From positions 1-64,000 of the forward strand of contig JAFLBS010000004.1 in NCBI GenBank assembly GCA_017303755.1: a DNA stretch of 64,000 nucleotides. Direction: 5' to 3'. A program made the translations under genes and the position numbers. Under the pieces are notes generated by a model. It saw only the letters and a list, made by a program, of their open reading frames with translations. It was not told where the DNA came from and did not search any database. Positions within the stretch are counted from its first letter, which is position 1. The number at the start of each line of letters is the position of its first letter. The stretch comes from Flavobacteriales bacterium. GTDB taxonomy: Bacteria > Bacteroidota > Bacteroidia > Flavobacteriales > Flavobacteriaceae. Shown piece after piece: positions 52,185 through 62,069 of this stretch.

Positions 52185-52895
52185 ATGGGAAGAGCGTTTG
52201 AATTTAGAAAAGCACGAAAAATGAAACGTTGGTCAGCAATGGCAAAAACGTTTACTCGTATTGGAAAAGACATTGTAATGGCCGTTAAAGAAGGCGGACC
52301 GAATGCAGAGACTAACTCGCGTTTAAGAGCAGTTATACAAAATGCTAAGGCAGCAAACATGCCAAAAGATAACGTTGAGCGCGCTATTAAAAAAGCATCT
52401 GACAAAGATACGGCCAACTTCAAAGAAGTTTTATTCGAAGGATATGCTCCACATGGAATTGCTATCTTAATTGAAACGGCTACAGATAATAACAACAGAA
52501 CAGTTGCGAACATCAGAAGTTATTTCAACAAATGCAACGGAACAATGGGAACGCAAGGTTCAGTTGAATTTATGTTTGATCATACCTGTAACTTTAGAAT
52601 TCCAGCAGAAGGTCAAGACGTAGAAGAATTAGAATTGGAAATGATTGATTTTGGTGTAGAAGAAATTTTTGCCGATGACGACGGAATCATCATGTATGCA
52701 CCATTTGAAAGTTTTGGTAACATCCAAAAAGAACTAGAAAACAGAGGTTTAGAAATCTTATCTTCTGGTTTTGAGCGTATTCCGCAAATCACTAAAGAAT
52801 TAACTGCAGAGCAAGTAGCCGACGTAGAAAAACTGCTAGAAAAAATTGAAGAAGATGACGATGTGATGAACGTGTATCATACGATGCAAGAGTAG
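52185..52895 (+). CDS. yebC: YebC/PmpR-type (TACO1-like) protein, 236 aa
   Basis: The N-terminus GRAFEFRKARKMKRWSAMAKTFTRIGKDIVMAVKEGG and the segment MPKDNVERAIKKASDKD are the YebC signature. Family members act as DNA-binding regulators, and newer work on relatives points to a role in translation of difficult sequences. Length is normal. Confidence 0.93.
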   Translation: MGRAFEFRKARKMKRWSAMAKTFTRIGKDIVMAVKEGGPNAETNSRLRAVIQNAKAANMPKDNVERAIKKASDKDTANFKEVLFEGYAPHGIAILIETATDNNNRTVANIRSYFNKCNGTMGTQGSVEFMFDHTCNFRIPAEGQDVEELELEMIDFGVEEIFADDDGIIMYAPFESFGNIQKELENRGLEILSSGFERIPQITKELTAEQVADVEKLLEKIEEDDDVMNVYHTMQE

Positions 52896-52950
52896 ATTGT
52901 TAGACTGCTTAGATTGTTAGACTGCTTAGATTGTTAGATTATAAGACAGT
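52892..52950 (+). repeat. Short tandem repeat after yebC
   Basis: The 17-bp unit GATTGTTAGACTGCTTA occurs twice in tandem, followed by two diverged copies (GATTGTTAGATTATAA, AAGATTGTAAGACAT). Confidence 0.7.
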
Positions 52951-53275
52951 AAGATTGTAAGACATTTTAGATTTTAAATAGATATGAATCCGTTTTGTGA
53001 AAGCAGAACGGATTTTTTATTTCACTATCAATCAGCACATTGAATTGATAACTAAAATATTTTTAATAAAATCTGTAACTTTCTTTTTTACCCATCGTAT
53101 AATTACTGTTATCAACAAACAAGTACACAAAAAATGACACAGAGGTGTTAACCAACTTCCCGTAATTCATCTAATACTACTTTCTTGAATTCACCAACGG
53201 AAAAAAGAAATCTTCTTTTTCTGCGGACTTGTATTGTTTCAATTTTAATTTATTAACAGTTTAATTTCAGTTACA
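52896..53275 (+). other. Intergenic region of 380 bp between yebC and the SPFH gene
   Basis: It holds the tandem repeat near 52,892-52,950 and the terminator at 52,987-53,022. The remaining 250 bp have no coding frame and no clear consensus promoter. Confidence 0.4.
52987..53022 (+). terminator. Terminator after yebC
   Basis: AATCCGTTTTG pairs with CAGAACGGATT (one mismatch), loop TGAAAG, followed by TTTTTATTTC. Confidence 0.8.
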
Positions 53276-55186
53276 ATGACAACAATTTCTACTCTAATGT
53301 GGATAATACCTCTAGCGCTGTGTATTATCTTTTACAAATTTGTATTGCGCTTTTTCTTCGGAATGGTAATCGTTCCCGAAGATAAAATTGGATTAGTAAC
53401 CAAAAAATTCGTGTTATTCGGTGCTGATAAATCCTTACCTGATGGACGAATTATTGCAACTAAAGGCGAATCGGGTTTTCAAGCTCAAACTTTAGCTCCA
53501 GGATTGTATTGGACCAAATGGATTTGGCAGTATTCAGTTGAAATGACTCCGTTTACCATCATACCCGAAGGAAAAATCGGATTGGTATTAAGCAAAGACG
53601 GACAAGAAATTCCGACTGGACGTATTTTAGCTCGAAAAGTAGAATCTGACAATTATCAGAATGCCATTGAATTTTTAAATAACGGTGGACAAAAAGGAAG
53701 ACAAACGGCGTTCATCACTAGTGGATCGTATCGTATCAATACCTTCTTATTTGAAATTGTAATCGTAGATCAAGTAAAAATCTATGAAAACATGGTCGGA
53801 ATTGTAACTGCTTTGGATGGTGAACCGATTCCACAAGGTCAAATTGCGGGTAAATTCATTGATGGTCATAATAACTTTCAGGATTTTGATACCTTTTTAA
53901 CCAATGGTGGTAACCGCGGATTGCAACCACAGGTGATTTTAGCAGGTTCGTATTACATCAATCCTTGGGCAATTCAGTTGGAGCAAAATCCGATGACTGA
54001 AGTTCCAATTGGTCACGTAGGTGTTGTTATTTCATATATTGGTGAAGACGGACAAGACGTTACTGGTGAAACCTTCAAACACGGGAATATCGTTTCAAAA
54101 GGACAACGCGGTGTTTGGATGGAACCATTTGGACCAGGTAAATATGCTTTGAACAAGTATTCTACTAAATTGGAATTGGTTCCAACGACGAACTTAGTTC
54201 TGAATTGGGCCAATGCGAGAAGCGAATCACATAATTTGGATAAAAATCTTTCAACTATTACGGTTCGTTCCAAAGATGGTTTCCCTTTCAATTTGGATGT
54301 TTCTCAAATTATACACGTTCCGGCCAACGAAGCACCAAAAGTAATTGCTCGCTTTGGAAGTATGAACAACTTAGTTTCTCAAGTGTTAGAACCTACCATT
54401 GGAAACTATTTCAGAAACTCGGCTCAAGACAGTGATGTGATTTCGTTCTTAAGTACGCGTAAAGAGCGTCAAGAATCGGCTAAAAATCACATTAAAACTG
54501 TTTTAGATGAATACAATGTGAACGCCGTAGATACTTTAATTGGTGATATTACACCGCCAGAATCGTTGATGAAAACTTTAACTGATAGAAAAATTGCCGA
54601 AGAAGAGCAAAAAACCTATCAAACGCAAAAAATGGCGCAAGAACAACGTCAAGGTGTAGAAAAAGAAACTGCCATTGCCGATATGCAAAAAGAGATAGTG
54701 AAAGCCTCACAAAGTGTTGAAATTGCACAACGTACAGCCGACGCCACAGTTAAAAAAGCAGAAGGTGATGCAACCAGTTTGAAATTAAATGTAAATGCTG
54801 AAGCGGAAGCTACCAAAATGCGTGCACAAGCTGAAGCAGAAGCTACTAAAGCAAGAGCTGGAGCACAAGCAGAAGCTACACGCTTAAATGCCAGTGCAGA
54901 AGCAGAAAAGATATCTAAAACAGGTTTGGCTGAAGCAGAGAAAATCATGGCCATTGGTAAATCGACAGCTGAAGCGTATGAATTGCAAGTTTCGGCAATG
55001 GGTGGCGACAACTTTACCAAGTATAAAATTACCGAAGAAATTGGTAAAGGAAATATTAAAGTGATTCCAGATGTATTAATTACCGGAACCAATGGTTCTG
55101 AAGGCGGAATCAGTGGTTTACTAGGTATGAAATTAATGGAAATGATGAATACCAAAAATGACACTACTGAATCAAACAAAGAATAA
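53276..55186 (+). CDS. Flotillin-like SPFH/band 7 protein with N-terminal repeats, 636 aa
   Basis: One N-terminal membrane helix (residues 5-28). Residues 30-310 contain about four related units of 70-90 residues (VPEDKIGLVTKKF, IPEGKIGLVLSKDGQ, IYENMVGIVTALDGE, VPIGHVGVVISYIGE), then an SPFH domain (FPFNLDVSQIIHVPANEAPKVIARFG). Residues 445-570 are a long alanine/glutamate-rich coiled coil with repeats of AEAEATK, as in flotillins. Likely a large membrane-associated scaffold oligomer. Confidence 0.87.
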   Translation: MTTISTLMWIIPLALCIIFYKFVLRFFFGMVIVPEDKIGLVTKKFVLFGADKSLPDGRIIATKGESGFQAQTLAPGLYWTKWIWQYSVEMTPFTIIPEGKIGLVLSKDGQEIPTGRILARKVESDNYQNAIEFLNNGGQKGRQTAFITSGSYRINTFLFEIVIVDQVKIYENMVGIVTALDGEPIPQGQIAGKFIDGHNNFQDFDTFLTNGGNRGLQPQVILAGSYYINPWAIQLEQNPMTEVPIGHVGVVISYIGEDGQDVTGETFKHGNIVSKGQRGVWMEPFGPGKYALNKYSTKLELVPTTNLVLNWANARSESHNLDKNLSTITVRSKDGFPFNLDVSQIIHVPANEAPKVIARFGSMNNLVSQVLEPTIGNYFRNSAQDSDVISFLSTRKERQESAKNHIKTVLDEYNVNAVDTLIGDITPPESLMKTLTDRKIAEEEQKTYQTQKMAQEQRQGVEKETAIADMQKEIVKASQSVEIAQRTADATVKKAEGDATSLKLNVNAEAEATKMRAQAEAEATKARAGAQAEATRLNASAEAEKISKTGLAEAEKIMAIGKSTAEAYELQVSAMGGDNFTKYKITEEIGKGNIKVIPDVLITGTNGSEGGISGLLGMKLMEMMNTKNDTTESNKE

Positions 55187-55205
55187 GTTCAGTGGAATGC
55201 AAAGA

Positions 55206-55237
55206 AAAACTCCGAGTGATGCTCGGAGTTTTTTATT
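55206..55237 (+). terminator. Terminator after the SPFH gene
   Basis: AAACTCCGAG and CTCGGAGTTT form a perfect stem with a 5-nt loop, followed by TTTTATTAT. Confidence 0.9.
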
Positions 55238-55282
55238 ATATTTGGTTTTAACAAAACAATCACAAATCAACTTTAAAAAAAC

Positions 55283-56008
55283 ATGAACTGTACCAATTGC
55301 AACAGCCCAATTTTAGATGACCGTTGTCTATCTTGCGTTACTAAACCCGAACTTAAAAAAATAGATCGACATTACGTCACTCACGAATTAATGCATCTAT
55401 TCCATATTGAAAAAGGATTTTTATACAGTGTCAAAGAGTTGATTACAAGACCAGGAGACAGCATTCGTCATTACATCACATCAGATAGAACTAAGCACAT
55501 GAAACCGATACCGTTTCTTATTTTTTGTGCGTTATTATATACAGTAATTGCTCACTATTTCAAACCAATAGAAGTTGTAAATGATGAGGTGGATTTTGTA
55601 AAAGGTTCTTACGTAAAAGTTATTCGTGAATGGATTGATACTCATTATGGATACACTTATATCATGATGAGTGTATTTATTGCAGGTTGGGCTAGATTAT
55701 TGTTTAAAAAATACAGTTATAATTTTTATGAAATAATGACCCTTTTGTGCTATGTTTTAGGTCAAGGAATGCTATTTACTATGCTCGAATTACCTTTGCA
55801 CAAATACATCAATCAGTACGTTTTTAATGTCATTGCCATTGGAAGCACATTGGCTTATCCAACATTTGCAATTGGACAATTTTTCGATAAATCAAAAATA
55901 ACAAGTTATGTAAAAGCATTTCTTACTTTTCTATTAGGACATTTGTCCTTTTATTTTGTTGTCTTAGGAATTGGCTTTATGCTTGATATAATTTTGAAAA
56001 AACCGTAA
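55283..56008 (+). CDS. DUF3667 domain protein, 241 aa
   Basis: It starts with a zinc-ribbon-like cysteine pair (CTNCNSPILDDRCLSC), then the conserved segment ELMHLFHIEKGFLYSVKELITRPGDSIRHYI that defines DUF3667, followed by four or five membrane helices. The family is common in Bacteroidota and has no known function. Confidence 0.85.
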   Translation: MNCTNCNSPILDDRCLSCVTKPELKKIDRHYVTHELMHLFHIEKGFLYSVKELITRPGDSIRHYITSDRTKHMKPIPFLIFCALLYTVIAHYFKPIEVVNDEVDFVKGSYVKVIREWIDTHYGYTYIMMSVFIAGWARLLFKKYSYNFYEIMTLLCYVLGQGMLFTMLELPLHKYINQYVFNVIAIGSTLAYPTFAIGQFFDKSKITSYVKAFLTFLLGHLSFYFVVLGIGFMLDIILKKP

Positions 56009-56025
56009 AATGCTATTGTATTGAA

Positions 56026-56060
56026 TAAAAAAACTCCGAGCAAACACTCGGAGTTTTTTA
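56026..56060. terminator. Bidirectional terminator between convergent genes
   Basis: AAACTCCGAG and CTCGGAGTTT stem with a 7-nt loop, A-run before and T-run after, so it works on both strands. The stem is the same as the terminator at 55,206. Confidence 0.9.
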
Positions 56061-56114
56061 TATCTATAATCGTAAAATCTGAGAAGACAAAGTCAGTCTA
56101 ACCTTCTAAGAAAT

Positions 56115-57155
56115 CTATTTAATAAATTCAATCTTCTGTGCTTCTTCAGCATTTACGCTATCAAAGAAACCTTGTTCATTCATCCAATCATCGCTGAATA
56201 CTTTACTCATGTAACGCGAACCGTGATCTGGGAAAATAGCGACTACATTGCTGTTAGCATCAAATTCACCTTCTTCAGAGAATTGTTTGATGGCTTGCAT
56301 TACAGCTCCAGAAGTATAACCTACGAATAAACCTTCTTTTTTGGCAATTTCTCTTGTAGTGTGCGCACTTTCCTCATCAGTTACTTTGATGAACTTATCG
56401 ATAATGTCAAAATCGGTTGCTGTTGGAATTAAATTTTTACCTAAACCTTCTATTCTGTATGGGTAAATTTCTTCTGCATCAAATTCTTTGGTTTCGTGGT
56501 ATTTTTTCAATACTGAACCAAAAGCATCAACACCTAAAATTTTAATATTCGGATTTTGTTCTTTTAAATATTTTGCAGTTCCAGAGATAGTTCCGCCTGT
56601 TCCACTACACGCCACTAAGTGAGTAATTTTACCTTGAGTTTGTTCCCAAATTTCTGGGCCAGTCGTTTTGTAGTGAGCATCAATATTCAATTCGTTAAAA
56701 TATTGATTGATATAAACTGAACCTTTTGTTTCTTCATGTAAGCGTTTAGCAACATTGTAGTACGAACGATCGTCGTCTGCTGAAACGTGAGCAGGGCAAA
56801 CATAAACTTTAGCGCCCATACTTCTCAACATATCAATTTTATCTTTAGAAGATTTTGAACTAACTGCTAAAATACAGCTATATCCTTTGATGATACTTAC
56901 CATTGCCAAACTGAAACCAGTATTACCTGATGTAGTTTCGATGATGGTGTCTCCTGGAGTTAAAATTCCTTTCTTTTCAGCTTCTTCAATGATGTAAAGA
57001 GCAATTCTGTCCTTGGTTGAATGACCAGGATTAAAAGCTTCTACTTTAGCATAAAAATTTCCTTCTAATCCGTCTGTTATTGCATTAAGCTTAATAAGTG
57101 GTGTGTTTCCTATTAATTCTAACACATTATTAAAGGCTTTTATTTCTTCTTTCAT
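56115..57155 (-). CDS. PLP-dependent cysteine synthase/cystathionine beta-synthase-like enzyme, 346 aa
   Basis: Fold-type II PLP enzyme. [12 protein letters not shown] near the start, [12 protein letters not shown] (PLP lysine), [12 protein letters not shown] and [15 protein letters not shown] (phosphate loop) are all present. It makes cysteine from an activated serine, or cystathionine. A regulatory CBS domain is absent. Start at the ATG at 57155, since the frame upstream is AT-rich and not conserved-looking. Confidence 0.9.
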   Translation of the reverse strand: MKEEIKAFNNVLELIGNTPLIKLNAITDGLEGNFYAKVEAFNPGHSTKDRIALYIIEEAEKKGILTPGDTIIETTSGNTGFSLAMVSIIKGYSCILAVSSKSSKDKIDMLRSMGAKVYVCPAHVSADDDRSYYNVAKRLHEETKGSVYINQYFNELNIDAHYKTTGPEIWEQTQGKITHLVACSGTGGTISGTAKYLKEQNPNIKILGVDAFGSVLKKYHETKEFDAEEIYPYRIEGLGKNLIPTATDFDIIDKFIKVTDEESAHTTREIAKKEGLFVGYTSGAVMQAIKQFSEEGEFDANSNVVAIFPDHGSRYMSKVFSDDWMNEQGFFDSVNAEEAQKIEFIK

Positions 57156-57229
57156 AAAAAAAATATTAGTCAAGGTAAATATAAAAAATGCTACCTCAAA
57201 ACCTTGCAAATTTAATAAAAATTTTTAAA

Positions 57230-59359
57230 CTATTTTCGTATTCCGACTAAATCTAACAAAAAAGTGAATTCTTTGGCTAATTCCTTCAGAGCTTCAAATC
57301 TTCCTGAAGCTCCGCCGTGTCCCGTATCCATATTGGTATCCAAAAAAAGCTGATTAGTATTGGTTTTCATTTCGCGCAATTTGGCAACCCATTTAGCTGG
57401 TTCCCAATACTGTACTTGCGAATCGTGCAAACCAGTTGAAACATATAGGTTTGGATAATCTTGTGCTTTTACATTATCATACGGTGAATACGACAACATA
57501 TAATCGTAGTATTTTTTATCATTCGGATTTCCCCATTCATCGTATTCTCCAGTAGTAAGTGGAATCGAATCGTCTAACATCGTCGTTACAACATCAACAA
57601 AAGGCACTTGAGCAATCACGCCTTTGTACAATTGTGGTGCCATATTGATGACCGCTCCCATCAACAATCCTCCAGCTGAACCACCTTCTGCAAACAAATA
57701 ATCCTTTGAAGTATACTTTTCAGCAATTAAAAACTCTGAACAATCAATAAAATCAGTGAATGTATTTTTCTTTTTCAACAATTTTCCGTCTTCGTACCAT
57801 TGTCGACCTAAATCTTCTCCACCACGAATGTGAGCAATTCCAAAAATAAAACCTCTGTCTAACAAACTTAATCGTGTCGAACTAAAACCCGGATCCATTG
57901 AATAACCATACGAACCATACGAATTCAACAACAGCGGATTTTTACCGTCTTTCTTGATTCCTTTTCTATAAACAATTGAAATCGGAACTTTTGTGCCGTC
58001 TTTGGCTGTTGCCCAAACTCGTTTCTCAACGTAATTATTTTTATCAAATTTTCCGCCTAAAACCGCTTGCTCTTTTAAAACTGTTTTGGTTTTGGTGCGC
58101 ATATTAAAATCGATTACCGAAGCAGGTGTAGCCATTGATTGGTAGCCATAACGCAAGATTTCAGTATCAAAATCGATATTGGATGTAGTATAGCATGTGT
58201 AGGTTTCAATCTCAAAAGGCAAATAATACTCCTCACCTTTCCATGGCATAATTCTGATTTTATTCAAACCATTAGAACGCTCAGAAACCACCAAATAATC
58301 TTTAAAAACGTCTATATCTTCTAATAAAACATCTTCTCTATGCGGAATCAAATCAACCCAATTCTCCATTGATGTTTTGTCCTCTGGAGTTTTCATCAAT
58401 TTGAAATTGGTCGCTTTATCTTTATTCGTTACGATGTAAAAATTATTCTCATAATGAGAAAGCGAATATTCCAAACCTCGAGTTCTTTTTTGAAAAATAG
58501 TAAATTTTTCATCTGGAGTTGACGCCAATAACAACTGATATTCAGAAGTCAACGTGCTGCTCGAACCAAGCACAAGATATTTCTTTGATTTAGATTTGTA
58601 AATAAACGTATTGAAAGTCTCATCTTTTTCGTGATACACTAATTCATCTTTACTGGCATCACTTCCTAATTTATGTTTGTAAATTTTATCCGAACGCAAT
58701 GTCACGCTGTCTTTTCGAGTGTAAAAAACAGTAGTATTGTCACTTGCCCAAGTTGCACCACCAGTTGTGTTTTCGATTTTAGTAGATAGAATTTCTCCCG
58801 TTTCTAAATTTTTGAATTGAAGTGTATACTGTCTTCTTGACACCAAATCAACTCCAAATGCAACCCATTTATTGTCTTCACTTACACTCAATCCTGCCAA
58901 CTGAAAATACGAATGTCCTTTTGCCATTTCGTTGCAATCAAACATAATCTCTTCTTTAGCTTCTAGCGAACCTTTTTTTCGCGAATAAATGGGGTAATCT
59001 TTGCCCGTTTCATAACGTGTAATGTAGTAATATCCGTTGTATAAATACGGAACTGATTCGTCGTCTTCTTTGATTCTCGACTTCATTTCTTCAAACAGCT
59101 GATCTTGGAATTCTTTGGTATGAGCCGTTGCTTTCTGATAGTAATCATTTTCCTGATTCAAATAATCAATCACTTCTGGATTTTCTCGTTCGTTCAACCA
59201 ATAATAATTATCAGTTCTGACATTTCCGTGTTTTTCTATAGTATGCGGCTTTTTTTTCGCCACAGGAGGAAGTAAAGTTGTTTGCATTTTGGGTGTACTG
59301 GTTTGTGAAATTCCGGCTGCAAAAATAAGGCAGGAACAGATTAAAATAAGCGGTTTCAT
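57230..59359 (-). CDS. ptrB: Oligopeptidase B-like S9 family peptidase, 709 aa
   Basis: Signal peptide-like N-terminus (ends AAGIS) suggests a periplasmic form. A seven-bladed propeller domain (about 90-430) is followed by the alpha/beta hydrolase catalytic domain. The nucleophile is in AEGGSAGGLLMGAV, the acid near STGLHDSQVQYWEPAK and the histidine in MDTGHGGASGR. The start NYYWLNERENPEVIDYLNQEN is typical of PtrB. It cleaves short peptides after basic residues. Confidence 0.93.
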   Translation of the reverse strand: MKPLILICSCLIFAAGISQTSTPKMQTTLLPPVAKKKPHTIEKHGNVRTDNYYWLNERENPEVIDYLNQENDYYQKATAHTKEFQDQLFEEMKSRIKEDDESVPYLYNGYYYITRYETGKDYPIYSRKKGSLEAKEEIMFDCNEMAKGHSYFQLAGLSVSEDNKWVAFGVDLVSRRQYTLQFKNLETGEILSTKIENTTGGATWASDNTTVFYTRKDSVTLRSDKIYKHKLGSDASKDELVYHEKDETFNTFIYKSKSKKYLVLGSSSTLTSEYQLLLASTPDEKFTIFQKRTRGLEYSLSHYENNFYIVTNKDKATNFKLMKTPEDKTSMENWVDLIPHREDVLLEDIDVFKDYLVVSERSNGLNKIRIMPWKGEEYYLPFEIETYTCYTTSNIDFDTEILRYGYQSMATPASVIDFNMRTKTKTVLKEQAVLGGKFDKNNYVEKRVWATAKDGTKVPISIVYRKGIKKDGKNPLLLNSYGSYGYSMDPGFSSTRLSLLDRGFIFGIAHIRGGEDLGRQWYEDGKLLKKKNTFTDFIDCSEFLIAEKYTSKDYLFAEGGSAGGLLMGAVINMAPQLYKGVIAQVPFVDVVTTMLDDSIPLTTGEYDEWGNPNDKKYYDYMLSYSPYDNVKAQDYPNLYVSTGLHDSQVQYWEPAKWVAKLREMKTNTNQLFLDTNMDTGHGGASGRFEALKELAKEFTFLLDLVGIRK

Positions 59360-59390
59360 AACAAATTTTTATTTTTTACATGCAATATAG

Positions 59391-59398
59391 TACTTTTG
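59391..59398 (+). promoter_or_regulatory. -7 promoter element before ybaB
   Basis: TACTTTTG fits TAnnTTTG, 30 bp before the ATG at 59428. Confidence 0.55.
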
Positions 59399-59427
59399 CA
59401 AAGTAACACTATTAAAACTATCTTAAA

Positions 59428-59751
59428 ATGTTTGGAGACCTAATGGGAATGATGGGTAAACTTAAAGAAACCCAACAAAAAATAGAAGAAACTAAAAAAC
59501 GCTTAGACACCGTTTTGGTAGATGAACAAAGTTCGGATGGACTATTGAAAGTGACTTTAACTGCCAATAGAAAAATCAAATCAATTGACATTAATGAAAG
59601 CCTTTTGGAAGACAAAGAACAACTCGAAGATTACTTAATTCTGGTTCTCAACAAAGCCATCGAAAAAGCGACCAACGTCAACGAAGCCGAACTCGGAGCC
59701 GTTGCTAAAGACGGAATGCCAAATATTCCTGGGATGGATCTTTTTAAATAG
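59428..59751 (+). CDS. ybaB: YbaB/EbfC nucleoid-associated protein, 107 aa
   Basis: Small dimeric DNA-binding protein. [26 protein letters not shown] is the N-terminal helix; [23 protein letters not shown] is the central beta-sheet; the C-terminus [10 protein letters not shown] is typical. It is often found next to dnaX/recR elsewhere, but not here. Confidence 0.92.
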   Translation: MFGDLMGMMGKLKETQQKIEETKKRLDTVLVDEQSSDGLLKVTLTANRKIKSIDINESLLEDKEQLEDYLILVLNKAIEKATNVNEAELGAVAKDGMPNIPGMDLFK

Positions 59752-59876
59752 CAATGGCAAAAATCAATGTCAATGACAATATCAATGTCAATACAATGTA
59801 AATCTTCAACTTTTAAAACTAAATTGAAATTTGTTTTTTGCTATTGCAATTGATTTTTGATATTGTCATTGAAATT
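59752..59876. repeat. Degenerate CAATnn-type intergenic repeat, copy 2
   Basis: GCAATGGCAAAAATCAATG and TTGATTTTTGATATTGTCATTG are parts of an imperfect inverted repeat between ybaB and the convergent aldolase gene. The sequence vocabulary is shared with 44,095-44,216. It may act as a terminator. Confidence 0.5.
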
Positions 59877-60888
59877 TCACCAACGCTTCCTTCACATAAT
59901 CATGCATTACTTCTTTGTAATCCAAATGCGTGACAATGCGCAATTTGCCTTGTCCCATCGAACTGATGTGAATGCCTTTTTGTTTTAGTTTTTCGATGGT
60001 GGCTTTCTCGTCTAAATGTGGTTTTAAATTGAAAATCAAAATATTGGTTTCGACAGGTTCTACTTTTTCTATCCAAGGTAATTGTTGCAAAATAGTGCCT
60101 AATTCTTTTGCACGTCGATGATCTTCAGCCAAACGACTGATGTTGTTTTTGAGTGCAAAAATTCCGGCTGCAGCCAAATAACCCGACTGACGCATATTTC
60201 CACCAAATATTTTACGAATACGAATGGCTCTTTTGATGGTTTCGGCATCGCCTACCAAAACTGAACCAATCGGCGCGCCCAATCCTTTTGAAAAACAAAC
60301 GGAAATAGTATCAAACAACTCGCCGTATTGTTTTGGATGCTCTTTTTTTGCCACCAAGGCATTCCACAAACGTGCGCCGTCCAAGTGGTATTTCAAGTTG
60401 TTTTCTATACAAACCTGCTTTATTTTCTTTAATTCCTCCATGTCATAACACGCTCCGCCACCTTTGTTGGTAGTATTTTCAACTGAAACTAATTTCGACA
60501 AAGGTGCGTGATAAAATTCAGGATCGTTGATTCCTGCTCTCACCTGCTCTGCCGTAATCATGCCTCGGTTTCCATCTAGCAAGTTAAAATTCACTCCACT
60601 ATTGGCTGATGCTCCGCCCGCTTCATACAAATGAATGTGCGACCATTTATCGCAAATAATTTGGTCACCCGGATTGGTGTGCAACTTAATCGCCGTTTGA
60701 TTGGTCATAGTTCCTGTTGGGAAAAATAACGCTGCTTCCTTTCCGAATAAATCCGCTACAATGGCTTCAAATTCATTTACTGTTGGGTCTTGCTTGAACA
60801 CGTCGTCGCCTACTTTGGCATTGAACATGTACTGCAACATATCGTGTGAGGGTTTGGTAACCGTATCGCTGATTAAATTTATTTCCAT
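59866..60888 (-). CDS. ltaE: Low-specificity L-threonine aldolase, 340 aa
   Basis: PLP fold-type I enzyme cleaving L-threonine/allo-threonine to glycine and acetaldehyde. DLISDTVTKPSHDML at the start, ALFFPTGTMTNQTAIKLH, HLDGARLWNALVAKK (aspartate at the PLP ring) and the Schiff-base lysine in VCFSKGLGAPIGS are diagnostic. Length is normal. Confidence 0.94.
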   Translation of the reverse strand: MEINLISDTVTKPSHDMLQYMFNAKVGDDVFKQDPTVNEFEAIVADLFGKEAALFFPTGTMTNQTAIKLHTNPGDQIICDKWSHIHLYEAGGASANSGVNFNLLDGNRGMITAEQVRAGINDPEFYHAPLSKLVSVENTTNKGGGACYDMEELKKIKQVCIENNLKYHLDGARLWNALVAKKEHPKQYGELFDTISVCFSKGLGAPIGSVLVGDAETIKRAIRIRKIFGGNMRQSGYLAAAGIFALKNNISRLAEDHRRAKELGTILQQLPWIEKVEPVETNILIFNLKPHLDEKATIEKLKQKGIHISSMGQGKLRIVTHLDYKEVMHDYVKEALVKFQ

Positions 60889-60901
60889 ATTTAATTTTAT
60901 T

Positions 60902-60929
60902 GTAGTGACAAGTCGCGACTTGTCACTAC
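60902..60929. repeat. Perfect 28-bp palindrome
   Basis: The arm GTAGTGACAAGTCG is followed immediately by its exact reverse complement, CGACTTGTCACTAC. It lies in the short divergent gap between ltaE and prfB. It could be a mobile REP-type palindrome or an operator. Confidence 0.9.
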
Positions 60930-60972
60930 GGAATAATTATATACATTTGCGACAACAAAACTACATTAATTT

Positions 60973-62068
60973 ATGACAAATACCGAACAAATTAAAGGTA
61001 TAGTAGAACGTCTTGGTGCGTTGAGGAGGTATCTTTGACATTGATGCCAAACTTATTGAAATAGCCAACGAAGAAGAAAAGACGTTTGCGCCCGACTTCT
61101 GGAATAAAGCCAAAGAAGCTGAAATCATTGTACGCAACCTTCGTTCAAAGAAAAAATGGGTAGAAGATTTTGAAAAAGCCAACTCATTAACCGAAGAACT
61201 TCAAATTACGTATGAGTTCTTCCGCGACGGCGATGCAACCGAAGAAGAGCTCGATCATCAGTACAACTTAGTCAACGAACACATTGAAAATATGGAGTTC
61301 CGAAACATGCTGTCCGATGAAGGTGATAATTTGAGCGCAGTATTGCAAATTACAGCTGGCGCTGGCGGAACCGAAAGTTGCGATTGGGCTTCGATGCTGA
61401 TGCGAATGTATTTGATGTGGGCCGAACGCCAAGGTTATAAAATCAAAGAATTGAACTTTCAAGAAGGTGATGTTACCGGAATCAAAACGGTAACTTTGGA
61501 AATTGAAGGTGATTTTGCTTTTGGTTATTTAAAAGGAGAAAACGGCGTGCATCGATTGGTGCGCATTTCCCCTTTTGATAGTAATGCCAAACGCCATACT
61601 TCATTTGCGTCAGTGTATGTGTATCCTTTGGTAGATGATACTATTGAAATCGAAATTAATCCAGCCGATATCGAAATAACAACGGCTCGTTCGAGTGGCG
61701 CTGGTGGACAAAACGTAAATAAAGTAGAAACCAAAGTTCAGTTAGTACACAAACCAACTGGAATCCAGATTCAGTGTTCGGAAACGCGTTCGCAACACGA
61801 CAACCGCCAACGTGCGATGCAAATGTTGAAGTCGCAGTTGTACGAAATTGAGTTGAAAAAGCAACAAGAGCAACGCAACGACATCGAAGCGGGAAAAATG
61901 AAAATCGAATGGGGTTCGCAAATCCGAAACTATGTGATGCAACCGTATAAATTGGTCAAAGACGTTCGCACAGGAAAGGAAACCAGCGATGTGGATGGTG
62001 TAATGAACGGTGAAATCGACGGGTTTTTAAAAGCGTATTTGATGATGATGGGACAAAAAGAGGAGTAA
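60973..62068 (+). CDS. prfB: Peptide chain release factor 2 with programmed +1 frameshift
   Basis: Recognises UGA and UAA stops. The ATG at 60973 opens 21 codons ending TAT CTT, then an in-frame TGA at 61036-61038. Skipping the T at 61036 enters the frame that runs to 62068, giving 364 aa. The site AGGAGG-TAT-CTT-TGA-C is the conserved autoregulatory frameshift. The stop-recognition motif SPF (VRISPFDSN) and the catalytic GGQ ([10 protein letters not shown]) are present. Annotation that ignores the shift would lose the first 100 residues. Confidence 0.96.
61024..61039 (+). promoter_or_regulatory. prfB programmed frameshift site
   Basis: AGGAGGTATCTTTGAC: an internal Shine-Dalgarno-like AGGAGG, the slippery CTT and the UGA followed by C (a poor terminator context), identical in layout to the E. 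coli site. Confidence 0.93.
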
Positions 62069-62069
62069 A

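Noticed and set aside
61292-62068. Truncated prfB starting at 61292
   Set aside because: Codons upstream continue the family without a break to 61037, and the frameshift site joins them to the ATG at 60973.
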